Part shown: piece after piece, positions 8,026-16,410 of the stretch | Layout of the letters: every line of letters starts with the position of its first letter | Numbering within the stretch: the first letter of the stretch is position 1 | Assembly (NCBI GenBank): GCA_964389305.1 | Contig: CAYMEK010000022.1 | Location: 1-59,362 of the forward strand | From: CAYMEK01 sp964389305 | GTDB taxonomy: Bacteria > Spirochaetota > Spirochaetia > SZUA-6 > DRHE01 | Direction: 5' to 3' | DNA: 59,362 nt | Program-made: the position numbers and the translations under genes | The notes under the pieces: generated by a model | Databases searched by the model: none | Told to the model about the DNA's origin: nothing | The model's input: the letters and a program-made list of their open reading frames with translations, nothing else

Positions 8026-10706
8026 TCCTGTGGCTCTCTCTCGATGATCCGGTAGTACTCCATTGTCCCTGCTGTGGGCCGATAGGTAAAGCGGACACTT
8101 CCCTCCGTTGCGACCGCCGGGACCTCGCGGCCGAAGCCCGTGAGAATCCGAATGTCCCAACCCTTCTTCCCGGCCGGAAGATCGAGCCTGACTTCGGCTG
8201 CCCGGTCGGCCCAAAGCAGAAGGTCTCCGCCCGCTTCCTCGAGCAGATCGACCTCGGTGCCTCGATCGAGATGAAGACCGCCGTCCTCGCCGCGGACACG
8301 AATCCCCCGGCCGCCGTACAGGGAAGCGCTGCGCAGCCCGCCTGCGCTCATTTTCAGGATCGATACGCTGTGACCGCCGATAGACGCGCTCAAGGTTCGC
8401 CGGCAGTTCCCATTGAAGGGATCCAGATAGTGCACCTCTACGGAACGAGCCAGGAGGCCGCGGTTGATGAGAAAAAGATAGATCACCTCCATGCGGGGAT
8501 TGATTAGGGGAACGATCTCCACCCGTGCGTCTTCCGTGTAGGCGTAGCGGGTGATGATCCCCTCCCGTCGGGCCAGCCATAGGAACAGGTCCGGGTCGGC
8601 GGTATAGGAGCCGATGTAGATGAGCCTGCCGTGCCCCACGGGCTTCTCTACAGCGGTAATATCACCGCTGTCTGTTCTTCCCAGGATGTGCCAGGAGGCT
8701 CCCTTCACCTTCAGATTATGGGTCAGAAGCTCTGCGGTCACTCTCTGCCCGTTTTGGTCGAGCCGGAACTTCAGGGACCCGCTCAGCGGCCGTCCCGCTT
8801 CGATTTCCAGGTCCGCAAGCAGGGTGTCTTTGAGCACCGAGGCCGGCCGCAGCTCCAGGTCCAGTGTTGGGACGGTCGGCATGAACACCAGCACCCCTCC
8901 CCGGCGGACATACTCCACCAGCGCATTCTGCGTAGCTGTATCCATTATCTCCTGGCTCAGCACGATGAGCATTGCCCGTTCGGCAAGCTCGTCCGCCTCC
9001 GCATTCTCCAAATCCACGATGTCGAACTCGGCGTCCCGCTCTATCAATCCCGCCATCACCTCCTGGAGGAAGTCGTTGGCTCCGATCGTGGAGGCGAACA
9101 CATCCCGCAGCCGCGCGGCGCTTGCCCGACCGTAACGAGTGTAGAGCTCCGGCGCATTGTAGGGTGAATAGGAACCGAGGCTGATCGAGGAAACCGGCCG
9201 GGCTTCGGCGAAGGCTTTCCCTTCGGAATCGGTGTAGCGGGTCAATCGGATCAGCCGCCGGTAGGCCGGCCTGAAGTTTCCCCGCTCATCGATCGGAGCA
9301 TCCCCGGGATAGGGTTCGGGGCTCGTGCTGTAGGGACGGCCTGCCAGCATGCCGGCGTGGCTGCTGTCCGACAGCGGGTAAATGTTGGTGGCCCTGGAGT
9401 ACGGTAGGATGCAGCGAGTCAAAAAATCGAACTCCCTGGCATTGCCCCAACCCCAATTCACCTCGGGGGCGATGATCGGACGGTCGCGTTGACTGCCCTG
9501 CAGCTGCTTGAGGCGGCGCACTGCACGTACGTAGGAAGAATCGCTGTACAGGGGATGCGGGTGCAGCCAGAAGTTCACTCCCAGCCAGATCTGCGCCGTG
9601 ATGGAGCTGAAACTCATCGGAGCTTCATCCTCCAGCATCCCGGCATTGTGGTACAGCGGAACGGTAACCCCGAGAGCCCTCAGCATGTCGGCGTACTCGC
9701 GGAGCACGGCGCCTCCGTACCAGCCTTTGAAACGGACCCAATCCTGGAAAGCCAGCCAGTCGGATCGTCTGCGGAAACGCCAGTCTCGGCTTTTCGGCGG
9801 CATTATATCGCTAAAAGCTGTGTATCTCGTGCCGTGGTCCAGGTTGTATTGACGGATATCGCGGTAGATTTCCTGAAGCCAGCGACGGTAGGGTACCTGT
9901 ACGGCCGGCGTGTAGCCCCACGAGAAAGGATCGGCCAGCTCGGAAGTGCTGTATATCAGCTCGTTCTCCACCTGCATGGCTATAATAGGTCCCCGTTCGT
10001 ACTGGTATTTTGAAATGACGGCCTCGTAGAGCCCGGTATACCATCGCCGTACGTAGTCGAGGTACGTGGGATTCAGGTGGTCCGGCAGAAGTGTTCGATC
10101 CTGGCGGAAGCGGACGGCCCGGCCGTACTGGTCGCGCATGGCAACGTCGGGATGCTGCGCCGTGAGCCAATCGGGGATGCCGCCGTGACGGACCTCGGCA
10201 CAGATAAACGGCCCGGGCTTGGGGATGAAGTACATACCGCGCCTGGCGATGGCCTCGATGAACCCTATAAGGTTGCGGCGGCTGTCTCCATCAGAGCCGG
10301 TGAAATCGAAGCGTCCTTCGGCAGGTTCATGAAGATTCCAGGGAACATAAGCGGTGATGAAACGAATCCCGGCAGCCCGAGCCGCATCCAGCCGCTCGCC
10401 CCAGGCCGCGGGATCGATCCTGTAGTAGGGCAGCTCACCGGACCACAGATGCACGGGCCGCCCTTGGAAGTAAATCACCTCCCCGCTGTACTGCAGGCCC
10501 GGGCTGCTTGCCGGTAAGGGAGCGGGCGTCCGGACTTCGGGAAGAGAATGCCCCGCCGTCGCCGGCCGCCTGGTCATTTCCTGCCTTGCCGCTTCCTGCC
10601 GCCACCGACACGAGGACTGTGCCAGGGATAGGACACACAGGGGCAGCAGCAGAGCCGTCACGGTGCGTGCCCCTCTGTCCCGGGCTCCAATCCTTCGTCC
10701 GGACAT
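8022..10706 (-). CDS. Glycoside hydrolase family 35 (beta-galactosidase-like) lipoprotein
   Basis: An 894-residue secreted enzyme. I set the start at MSGRRIG (10706, with AAGG upstream) because it gives a signal peptide ending in a relaxed lipobox (LAQSSC) and avoids overlap with the USP gene. Upstream in-frame codons lie inside that gene. The N-terminal TIM barrel has the GH35 opening motif (SGELPYYRI), the acid/base Glu in IAMQVENELIY and the nucleophile Glu in IIAPEVNWGWG. A beta-sandwich and a glutamine-amidotransferase-like region follow. The family removes terminal beta-galactosyl groups. First gene of a three-gene overlapping operon with PEGA and GT2 genes. Confidence 0.85.
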   Translation of the reverse strand: MSGRRIGARDRGARTVTALLLPLCVLSLAQSSCRWRQEAARQEMTRRPATAGHSLPEVRTPAPLPASSPGLQYSGEVIYFQGRPVHLWSGELPYYRIDPAAWGERLDAARAAGIRFITAYVPWNLHEPAEGRFDFTGSDGDSRRNLIGFIEAIARRGMYFIPKPGPFICAEVRHGGIPDWLTAQHPDVAMRDQYGRAVRFRQDRTLLPDHLNPTYLDYVRRWYTGLYEAVISKYQYERGPIIAMQVENELIYSTSELADPFSWGYTPAVQVPYRRWLQEIYRDIRQYNLDHGTRYTAFSDIMPPKSRDWRFRRRSDWLAFQDWVRFKGWYGGAVLREYADMLRALGVTVPLYHNAGMLEDEAPMSFSSITAQIWLGVNFWLHPHPLYSDSSYVRAVRRLKQLQGSQRDRPIIAPEVNWGWGNAREFDFLTRCILPYSRATNIYPLSDSSHAGMLAGRPYSTSPEPYPGDAPIDERGNFRPAYRRLIRLTRYTDSEGKAFAEARPVSSISLGSYSPYNAPELYTRYGRASAARLRDVFASTIGANDFLQEVMAGLIERDAEFDIVDLENAEADELAERAMLIVLSQEIMDTATQNALVEYVRRGGVLVFMPTVPTLDLELRPASVLKDTLLADLEIEAGRPLSGSLKFRLDQNGQRVTAELLTHNLKVKGASWHILGRTDSGDITAVEKPVGHGRLIYIGSYTADPDLFLWLARREGIITRYAYTEDARVEIVPLINPRMEVIYLFLINRGLLARSVEVHYLDPFNGNCRRTLSASIGGHSVSILKMSAGGLRSASLYGGRGIRVRGEDGGLHLDRGTEVDLLEEAGGDLLLWADRAAEVRLDLPAGKKGWDIRILTGFGREVPAVATEGSVRFTYRPTAGTMEYYRIIEREPQE

Positions 10707-10773
10707 ATTGCCTTCAGCGGAACCGTTAGTCCGGGCCTGCCGGGCGGCGGCCGGCAGACTGAGCGGCCGGCTC

Positions 10774-11679
10774 CTATCCATCGGAGACCGGAACCAGCAG
10801 TACAGAAAGCTCACAGCGGCTGCTGACCTTGTGGGCGATGCTGCCTGCCCAGAATCCCTCCCAGCCCATCCGTCCATGGGTCGCCAATACAAGCAGGTCG
10901 ACGTCCAGCGATCGTGAAGCTTTTACGATCGAGTCGGCCGGCTCCCCGCGGAGCACACTGGCGGTCACTGTCAACGAGGGCTCCTCGATTTCCCGTCTTC
11001 GTTCCGCCAGGTAACTTTTTGCCTGCTCGACGTTCATGTCCAGCATCCGCGACACGGTACCGGGCAGAAGCCTCCCGGAAGCGGCGCTGCGCCCCGGAAG
11101 AGTTCCGAAGGTGGGTACAATGACAACCAGGTGCAGAGTCGCCCGCAGGGCCGCGGCCAGATCCCGGGCGACACGCAAAGCCAGGTCATGGGCCGGTTGG
11201 GTATCGAGAGCAACCAGAATGGAACGCCAGGGCAGGCGGCGGTAGCTGTTTTTTTTGTCCGGACTGACGATCAACACCGGAGTATTCCCGAGGGCGGATA
11301 CTTCCTGGGCGATGCTGCCGAACAACAGCTTCATCGTCTTTCCCCGGCCGTGGGTGCACATTATGATCAGATCGTACCGAAGCTCTCCTTCGTGTTCCAC
11401 GATTCCTCCGGCAACCGTATCCACTCCGTCCGTGTGGACATGGATGTCTACTCGCGTCCCAGGAGTGAAGTCCCGCCGGGCCGTTTCCTCGAGATAACGC
11501 TCCGCGCTCTCGGAGTCCTGGAGATGCGGCTGGCCGTGTACCTGCCGGGGCGCCTTTTTCTCTATCACGTGCACTAAAATAACGGCGGCCTCGAGGGACC
11601 TGGCCAGGAAGGAGGCCACCGGGACAGCAGCTTCGGCGGTAGGTGAGCCGTCCAGAGGTACGAGCAGTCGTCTGATCAT
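10774..11679 (-). CDS. Tandem universal stress protein (two Usp domains)
   Basis: A 301-residue cytosolic protein made of two Usp folds (about 1-142 and 150-298). Each domain keeps the ATP-binding pattern G-x2-G-x9-G-S, seen in THGRGKTMKLLFGSIA and THGRMGWEGFWAGSIA, so both halves probably bind nucleotide. It starts 15 bases after the NRAMP stop, with a good ribosome site (GGAG) inside the end of that gene, so the two are co-transcribed. Tandem Usp proteins next to ion transporters are common and usually interpreted as stress or energy sensors, sometimes acting on the transporter directly. Confidence 0.92.
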   Translation of the reverse strand: MIRRLLVPLDGSPTAEAAVPVASFLARSLEAAVILVHVIEKKAPRQVHGQPHLQDSESAERYLEETARRDFTPGTRVDIHVHTDGVDTVAGGIVEHEGELRYDLIIMCTHGRGKTMKLLFGSIAQEVSALGNTPVLIVSPDKKNSYRRLPWRSILVALDTQPAHDLALRVARDLAAALRATLHLVVIVPTFGTLPGRSAASGRLLPGTVSRMLDMNVEQAKSYLAERRREIEEPSLTVTASVLRGEPADSIVKASRSLDVDLLVLATHGRMGWEGFWAGSIAHKVSSRCELSVLLVPVSDG

Positions 11680-11694
11680 TCCTGCACTTTCTCC

Positions 11695-13017
11695 TTAACC
11701 CGTGAACAGCAACTGGTACAAGAGATAAACGTTCAATGCGATGATCAGGGCGGCGATCAGGCAGGCGACCGTGGTGGTGGCTCGCCGGTTGACCAGGGGG
11801 CCCATGATCTTTCGGTTGCTAGTGAACAGGATGAGCGGCACTACGGCGAAAGGCAACCCGAAGCTCAGCACTACCTGGCTGAGAACCAGGGTGCGGGTAG
11901 GATCCAGCCGCAGCCCGATCACCAGCAGGGCCGGACCTGCGGTAACCAGGCGCCGGATCCAGACCGGAACATGGCGGTGCAGGAATCCCTGCATGATGAT
12001 CTGCCCGGCGCTGGTACCCACTGTAGAGGAGGAAAGTCCCGAAGCCAGCAGCGACAGGCCGAACACCCAGCCGGCCGCCCTGCCGAGCAGCGGTTCCAGA
12101 GTCCGGTAAGCTTGTTCGATAGAGGCGACTTGGGTCAAGCCGCTTCGGTGGAAGGTGGCGGCGGCCATGATCAACATGGCCGCGTTGACCAGGCTGGCGA
12201 CTCCCATGGCCAGCACCACATCGGCGATCTCGAACCGCAGGAGACGGCGAAGCTTGCTGTCTTCGGTTACCCGGATACGCTTCTGGGTGAGGGCCGAATG
12301 GAGAAATATGGCATGGGGCATCACCGTGGCCCCGAGGATGCCGGCGGCCAGAATCAAACTCTCCGTTCCTGCAAAGCGCGGAACCACGGCGTGTAACAGC
12401 ACATTGCCCCAGTCAGGCCGGTCCAGGACGGTCTCGATCAGGTAGCTGACCGCGATCACCCCTACCAGTGCCGTGATTACTGCTTCGAGCGGCCGGAAGC
12501 CGTAACGCTCCAGGCCGAGGATCAGAAACGTGGTGACGGCCGTCAGGATTGCGCCGGCCAGCAAAGGGATACCCAACAGCAGATTGAAACCCAGGGAAGC
12601 TCCCAGGAACTCCGCCAGGTCGGTGGCCATCGCCACCAGCTCCATCAAGATCCACATCCCGTAGACGAGCGGCTTGGGGAAGCGCAGCCGGCAGTGCTCC
12701 GCCAGGTTTCTGCCCGAGGCGATTCCCAGCTTGGCCGCCATAGTTTGCAGGAGCATCGCCATCAGATTGCTGGCCACGATCACCCACAGCAGGGTATAGC
12801 CGAAGCGTGATCCGCCCTGGATATTGGTCGCGAAGTTGCCCGGATCCACATAGGCGACGCTGGCGATGAAAGCCGGGCCGAGAAAAGGAAGCAGCCGCGA
12901 GAGGGGACTGCCCTTCCGTCTGCTATCCAGGATGTTCTTGGCCGCCGCCACGGTCGCGCGGTCGGCCCGAGGAGAGGCCCGATGAGAATGGGCTGCTTTG
13001 TGTCTCTTAGTGCTCAT
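11695..13017 (-). CDS. mntH: NRAMP-family divalent metal (Mn/Fe) transporter
   Basis: A 440-residue membrane protein with about eleven membrane segments. Metal-site motifs of the NRAMP family are present: DPGNFATN in segment 1 and MPHAIFLHSAL in segment 6. The start is set at MSTKRHK. An upstream in-frame codon at 13110 would add 31 residues unlike the family. Members import Mn2+ or Fe2+ with protons. The gene leads a two-gene unit with the tandem Usp protein. Its promoter region carries a 15-bp palindrome and a TTACT-N4-TGTAA box, both possible operators. The substrate preference and symbol are inferred from family. Confidence 0.88.
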   Translation of the reverse strand: MSTKRHKAAHSHRASPRADRATVAAAKNILDSRRKGSPLSRLLPFLGPAFIASVAYVDPGNFATNIQGGSRFGYTLLWVIVASNLMAMLLQTMAAKLGIASGRNLAEHCRLRFPKPLVYGMWILMELVAMATDLAEFLGASLGFNLLLGIPLLAGAILTAVTTFLILGLERYGFRPLEAVITALVGVIAVSYLIETVLDRPDWGNVLLHAVVPRFAGTESLILAAGILGATVMPHAIFLHSALTQKRIRVTEDSKLRRLLRFEIADVVLAMGVASLVNAAMLIMAAATFHRSGLTQVASIEQAYRTLEPLLGRAAGWVFGLSLLASGLSSSTVGTSAGQIIMQGFLHRHVPVWIRRLVTAGPALLVIGLRLDPTRTLVLSQVVLSFGLPFAVVPLILFTSNRKIMGPLVNRRATTTVACLIAALIIALNVYLLYQLLFTG

Positions 13018-13116
13018 CAACGGTTCTTCGGTTTTCTCCACAGCATATCCCGGAATCGATTCCCAGGAAAAGTGGTTGCTGCAGTGGAATCGAACTACGC
13101 ACCGCAGCACAGATTC

Positions 13117-13135
13117 TTACTAAGATGTAATCTTA
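13117..13135. promoter_or_regulatory. Operator candidates upstream of NRAMP gene: TTACT-N4-TGTAA box and overlapping palindrome
   Basis: Two symmetric elements overlap. Bases 13117-13130 read TTACT-N4-TGTAA, one base off the symmetric box found at htrA (see 19472 and 21251). Bases 13121-13135 form a perfect inverted repeat, TAAGAT-GTA-ATCTTA. They lie 100 bases upstream of the NRAMP start and 55-70 upstream of the divergent small gene. Either could bind the local response regulator or a metalloregulator of MntR type. No binding is shown by sequence alone. Confidence 0.5.
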
Positions 13136-13187
13136 CGGAAAGGATTGGGAAAGACTGTTGCCATATGTTGGAATCTGGAGGCGAGTT

Positions 13188-13475
13188 ATGAGCGAGTCTG
13201 AAGAGCTACAGAGCGCAGAACAGGATCTGGACTGTCGCTTTCGGGAAAGCATTCGCGGCACGTTCAACCGGATCGAGCAATGGCCTGAAGACACCAGTCT
13301 GCACCGGATAAAAAAAACCACGGCTTATCTGGAGTTGCTTTCGTTTGTCATAAACTTCAGTGACCTGCTCGGTTCCGGGCAAGCGACGGCCCTGGACAAG
13401 CCGAGGAGCCAGGAAAGGCTTCAGGAGCGGTCTTACCTGCGGGAACACGCATCCAGCGGGCGGGGCACCATTTAG
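13188..13475 (+). CDS. Small hypothetical protein
   Basis: A 95-residue protein, MSESEELQS onward, with a strong ribosome site (GGAGG, spacing about 7) that fixes the start. A longer frame starting at 13158 lacks such a site. It is acidic at the N-terminus, has a hydrophobic helix in the middle (YLELLSFVINFSDLL) and a basic, low-complexity tail. I do not recognise a family. It is transcribed divergently from the NRAMP gene and shares that promoter region, so joint regulation is possible. It could be spurious, but the ribosome site favours a real gene. Confidence 0.5.
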   Translation: MSESEELQSAEQDLDCRFRESIRGTFNRIEQWPEDTSLHRIKKTTAYLELLSFVINFSDLLGSGQATALDKPRSQERLQERSYLREHASSGRGTI

Positions 13476-13565
13476 AGCTCCTGTATGGGGTTACGAACGG
13501 CAGTCGGACCCCGCACCGGCAAGATCTCTACCGGCCAGGAACCATTCCGAAGGCTGGGAGTAAAA

Positions 13566-14393
13566 TCAGCTTGATACGGTCTGTCGTCTCTGCGCCTCTG
13601 TCCAGCGCCGCCAGAGAATGAATATACCGGCCGCTCCGAACGCTATCTGAGCGATGAAGATGTCGAGCCCCGAGCGTACGAAAGCGCTCAGCAGACCCGG
13701 AATCCCGTCCCACAGCCAGTGGAGGACAACGGCGGTCAGATAAGCTCCTGCCACCGCGAAGGTTAGACGGAATCTGCGGCTCTTGCTGTCCCGGAACAGC
13801 ACGGCCGCAAACAGCGCAGTCCAGGTTCCGTGACCGATAGGAGACAGCAGCCCGCGCAGCATGGTCACCCCCACGGTTGCCGAAAGGCTTCCTCCGCTGC
13901 GCAGAAAAGCCGTAAAGGAGTAACCCATGCTTTCGAAGGCGGCGAACCCCATTCCCGCCGCCGCTCCCAGGATGATTCCGTCCAGCTCCGAATCGTGTTG
14001 CAGCCGGCGGGCTATGAGCAAAACCCCCCAGATCTTGACGAACTCTTCGATCAACGCCACTACCAGGGCGGTTTGGAAGTCCAGACGCTGGATGAACAGC
14101 GGTTCCAACAAGGAGGCGGCCAGGGTACCCAGCACTCCGCCGTAGAAAAAGGTCAGGGCCGTGGCGGGCACCTTGACGCTACTCAAGTGGCGACGCTCGT
14201 AGAAAAAGGTTACATAGGTCACCGGAACCAGAAAGCTTCCGATCAAGATGGTCGTGGGGAAGATATTGGGATTCTCCGTAACAACCAGGATTACCAGGCC
14301 GGCTATATATACCCCAAAGCCGATCAATAGGGTGCGCCACCAGTAGTGGCGGCGCTTGCCGCTTCCCGATCGGCGAGCTTTCTTCCCGGTCAT
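13566..14393 (-). CDS. PrsW-family intramembrane metalloprotease
   Basis: A 275-residue integral membrane protein with about eight segments after a basic N-terminus. Conserved PrsW motifs are present in order: EE-x3-K (VALIEEFVKIW), a Glu in GFAAFESMGY, the H-x-x-W stretch GHGTWTALF, and a final His in VVLHWLWDG. PrsW proteases cleave membrane-bound anti-sigma factors or related proteins. GGAGG precedes the start and the TerB-like gene lies 37 bases upstream on the same strand, so they may form an operon. No anti-sigma factor substrate is encoded nearby. Confidence 0.85.
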   Translation of the reverse strand: MTGKKARRSGSGKRRHYWWRTLLIGFGVYIAGLVILVVTENPNIFPTTILIGSFLVPVTYVTFFYERRHLSSVKVPATALTFFYGGVLGTLAASLLEPLFIQRLDFQTALVVALIEEFVKIWGVLLIARRLQHDSELDGIILGAAAGMGFAAFESMGYSFTAFLRSGGSLSATVGVTMLRGLLSPIGHGTWTALFAAVLFRDSKSRRFRLTFAVAGAYLTAVVLHWLWDGIPGLLSAFVRSGLDIFIAQIAFGAAGIFILWRRWTEAQRRQTVSS

Positions 14394-14430
14394 AATGATC
14401 CTCCGATTTCTGTCCGGAGTCTTCTTGTGC

Positions 14431-14775
14431 TCAGCCTCTCTTCCAGATGTCGTTCAGCTCGTTGAACAGCTTTTCCTGAGCTTCGCTGGGTGCTCCACTG
14501 TGACGCATCAGCTCGTACACGGTCTGGAGAATGATGTCCTGAGCCTCTGGATTCGTTATTTTCCGCGCCGACGCATAGAAGGTTTCACGATCCGGCGTAT
14601 TCGCTTCAAAGTCCTGCAGGCATTGATCGTAGTCGTGAAATTGCAGGCGTTTGTAGATCTTGTCCAGATCCCTGATTTCCGTCTCTTCGATCTCGCCGTC
14701 GGCGAGGATGACGGACTCCATGCAGCCCGCCAGGAATACCTTCTCCTGGTGATTCAGCTTATCCAGCTCCGGCAT
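14431..14775 (-). CDS. TerB-like small acidic protein
   Basis: A 114-residue cytosolic protein. The start MPELDKLN is chosen because it has GGAG at proper distance. Thirteen extra residues would be added by an upstream in-frame codon. The block FLAGCMESVILADGEIEETE resembles the helical metal-binding core of the TerB / tellurite-resistance family, with acidic residues in an ADGEIEE pattern. It precedes the PrsW-type protease by 37 bases. The function of such stand-alone TerB-like proteins is not established. A sigma-70-like promoter lies directly upstream. Confidence 0.6.
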   Translation of the reverse strand: MPELDKLNHQEKVFLAGCMESVILADGEIEETEIRDLDKIYKRLQFHDYDQCLQDFEANTPDRETFYASARKITNPEAQDIILQTVYELMRHSGAPSEAQEKLFNELNDIWKRG

Positions 14776-14801
14776 TCTTCGACTCCTGACGATTTTTATA
14801 G

Positions 14802-14831
14802 ATTGTAGGGACAAATCGGCGGAAATTTCAA
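14802..14831 (-). promoter_or_regulatory. Sigma-70-type promoter for the TerB-like/PrsW unit
   Basis: On the minus strand TTGAAA (14831-14826) and TACAAT (14807-14802) are separated by 18 bases, 27 bases before the TerB-like start codon. Four of six (-35) and five of six (-10) consensus bases match. This is a pattern match only. Confidence 0.5.
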
Positions 14832-14925
14832 GGAAAGGAATTCGCTTTATTCCGCCAGCCTGCTGGGAGCGGCTAGCAGCAGGCAGCCGGACTCTTGACC
14901 GGGGCGCTTTGCCCCGCCCGCCCTC

Positions 14926-15744
14926 TTACCACTCCCGCTTCCTGTGGGTTATTCCGAACGTACGGTCGTTCAATCCATCGACGTATGCCGAGAATGTCTT
15001 TGATCCGGTGCCGAATTGTTCGAAGGAAATGCCGATCGCGTCTGGGCAACGATGAATCACCCGGAAAAAGACGCCGGCCTTGCCGGCGGCCATCACCAAG
15101 GTGGCCAAAGCTCCTTTTTTCCCAGGTGTCAGCTCAGGGGCAACGCCGGCATACGGAAGCAGGAGCCGAGCCCCCTTTGGGCAGACATCGGTGACAGCGA
15201 ACCGCAAAACGACCCAGTCATCCTCCGGAAGGTAGTCCAGAAACACGGGCTGGGAGCGTTCCGGCGTGAATCGAGGCTGCCTGCGCTTTGCGGAGATCCC
15301 GCGAACCGCAAGCAGCAAGTCCACGATTCGCTCCAGATGTACGTCTTCGCGAAAAGGCTTCAGAAATACAGACTGAATGCCGACCGAGGCGGCGTCCAGG
15401 GTTTGCTCCAAACTCATGCTCGAGACGAGAAGAACGATGCGGCTCAATGCGCTTAAGCTCTGCAGGTCCGCAATCAATGACTTCCACTCCCGATGCCATC
15501 CGTCCCCGTCTATCAGGGTGACATCGACATCTGAGCTTTGCAGCACGCCTGGAAGATGTTCCAGATCCGGAATCTCGGACACCGCGACGCCGAGGTAGGC
15601 AATCCTGCGGGCTACCGCCTGGCGGACCAGCAGGGATGGGGAGACTACGGCAAGATTGAACGCCCCCCTGTCGGCTGTCCGCGCCGATTCCTGTAGTTCC
15701 TGAACATTGTATTCTCTCGTGTACGTCACCTTCCTGACCCCCAA
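14926..15744 (-). CDS. Receiver-like domain fused to PilZ domain
   Basis: A 272-residue cytosolic protein. Residues about 28-145 have the fold pattern of a response-regulator receiver, with Asp residues in VTLIDGDGW and a conserved Lys in FLKPF. The first acidic pocket is absent (LAVVSPS), so it may be a pseudo-receiver. Residues about 150-262 resemble PilZ: an RRQPR stretch fits the RxxxR c-di-GMP motif and DVCPKG is a degenerate D-x-S-x-x-G. The only in-frame start near the 5' end is TTG at 15744. GTG at residue 6 is an alternative. A TTACA-type box lies about 50 bases upstream. It probably couples c-di-GMP to an output by protein contact. Confidence 0.65.
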   Translation of the reverse strand: MGVRKVTYTREYNVQELQESARTADRGAFNLAVVSPSLLVRQAVARRIAYLGVAVSEIPDLEHLPGVLQSSDVDVTLIDGDGWHREWKSLIADLQSLSALSRIVLLVSSMSLEQTLDAASVGIQSVFLKPFREDVHLERIVDLLLAVRGISAKRRQPRFTPERSQPVFLDYLPEDDWVVLRFAVTDVCPKGARLLLPYAGVAPELTPGKKGALATLVMAAGKAGVFFRVIHRCPDAIGISFEQFGTGSKTFSAYVDGLNDRTFGITHRKREW

Positions 15745-15770
15745 TTTCTGTCTTCAGAGTAGCAAACGAG

Positions 15771-15809
15771 GCTTTCAGGAAGCTTGCGAAAACATTACAG
15801 ATTTGACAG
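15771..15809. repeat. 39-bp upstream repeat (copy A) with TTACA-N4-TGACA box
   Basis: This stretch shares about 31 of 39 positions with copy B (17235-17273), beginning GCTTTCAGGA and containing AACATTACA. Within it 15795-15808 reads TTACA-GATT-TGACA, a near match to the symmetric TTACA-N4-TGTAA boxes at the htrA genes. It sits just upstream of the REC-PilZ start and downstream of the pyrophosphatase gene, so it most likely serves the REC-PilZ promoter. Confidence 0.5.
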
Positions 15810-15876
15810 TCTGCAGACCTCGGCTATCCGGAAGGCGGGTGTGCCGGCAGGAGCGAACCTGCTGCTCCTCGGCTTT

Positions 15877-16410
15877 CTATGATTGCTTGAAAGCCTCTCG
15901 ATAACGAAGAATGGAACGCTCAATGTTTCTCTGCGCCTCTTCCCGGCCGCAGGTCTCTTTGACGGAGGTTTTGGAGTGTTCCAGGGCTTTGTATACATCG
16001 AAGAAATGGGATACCTCGTTTACGGTGTGCTGGGGCAGCTCGGATAGGTCCCGGTAATCGTTGTAGGTGGGGTCCTTGAACGGGATGGCGATGATTTTTT
16101 CGTCCACCTGTTCGTTGTCGATCATCCTGAACGCTCCGATCGGGTAACAATCTACTTCGGTCAGAGGGTCGAGGCTTTCGGAGCACAGTACGAGAACATC
16201 GAGCGGGTCCCCGTCGTCGGCGAGAGTTCTGGGGATAAACCCGTAGTTCATTGGGTAGTGGGTCGAGGTGAACAGGATTCGATCGAGGCGAATGAGACCG
16301 GTCTCTTTATCCAGCTCGTACTTCTTTTTGCTCCCCTTCGATATTTCAATGATGGCGGTGAAGCATTCCGGCTTGATGCGCTCCGGGCGGAAGTCGTGCC
16401 AGGGATTCAA
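15877..16410 (-). CDS. ppa: Inorganic pyrophosphatase, family I
   Basis: A 177-residue cytosolic enzyme hydrolysing PPi to phosphate. Active-site blocks are clear: EISKGSKKKYELDK, YPMNYGFIP, DGDPLDVLVL and the KDPTYNDY loop. I place the start at the TTG of 16410, which gives the usual family opening MNPWHDF. The longer frame to 16455 adds 15 residues unlike the family. TTG overlaps the upstream stop as TTGA (16407-16410), so the enzyme is translationally coupled to an unknown 261-residue protein. Length matches single-domain family I enzymes. Confidence 0.92.
   Translation of the reverse strand: MNPWHDFRPERIKPECFTAIIEISKGSKKKYELDKETGLIRLDRILFTSTHYPMNYGFIPRTLADDGDPLDVLVLCSESLDPLTEVDCYPIGAFRMIDNEQVDEKIIAIPFKDPTYNDYRDLSELPQHTVNEVSHFFDVYKALEHSKTSVKETCGREEAQRNIERSILRYREAFKQS

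Noticed and set aside
8026..8580. Upstream extension of the PEGA protein frame
   Set aside because: It reads through the GH35 gene in another frame. The ATGA overlap at 8022-8025 and the membrane anchor after MIAV mark the real start.
10707..10892. N-terminal extension of the GH35 frame into the USP gene
   Set aside because: It would overlap the USP coding region and has no signal peptide. The start at 10706 has a ribosome site and lipoprotein signal.
13149..13165. GG-N10-GC match upstream of the 95-residue gene, considered as sigma-54 promoter
   Set aside because: The -24 box lacks the TGGC core, so the match is close to chance level.
14858..14884. Inverted repeat GCCTGCTG / CAGCAGGC with 11-base loop
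   Set aside because: No T-run on either strand and no clear position relative to a promoter, so I do not call it a terminator or operator.
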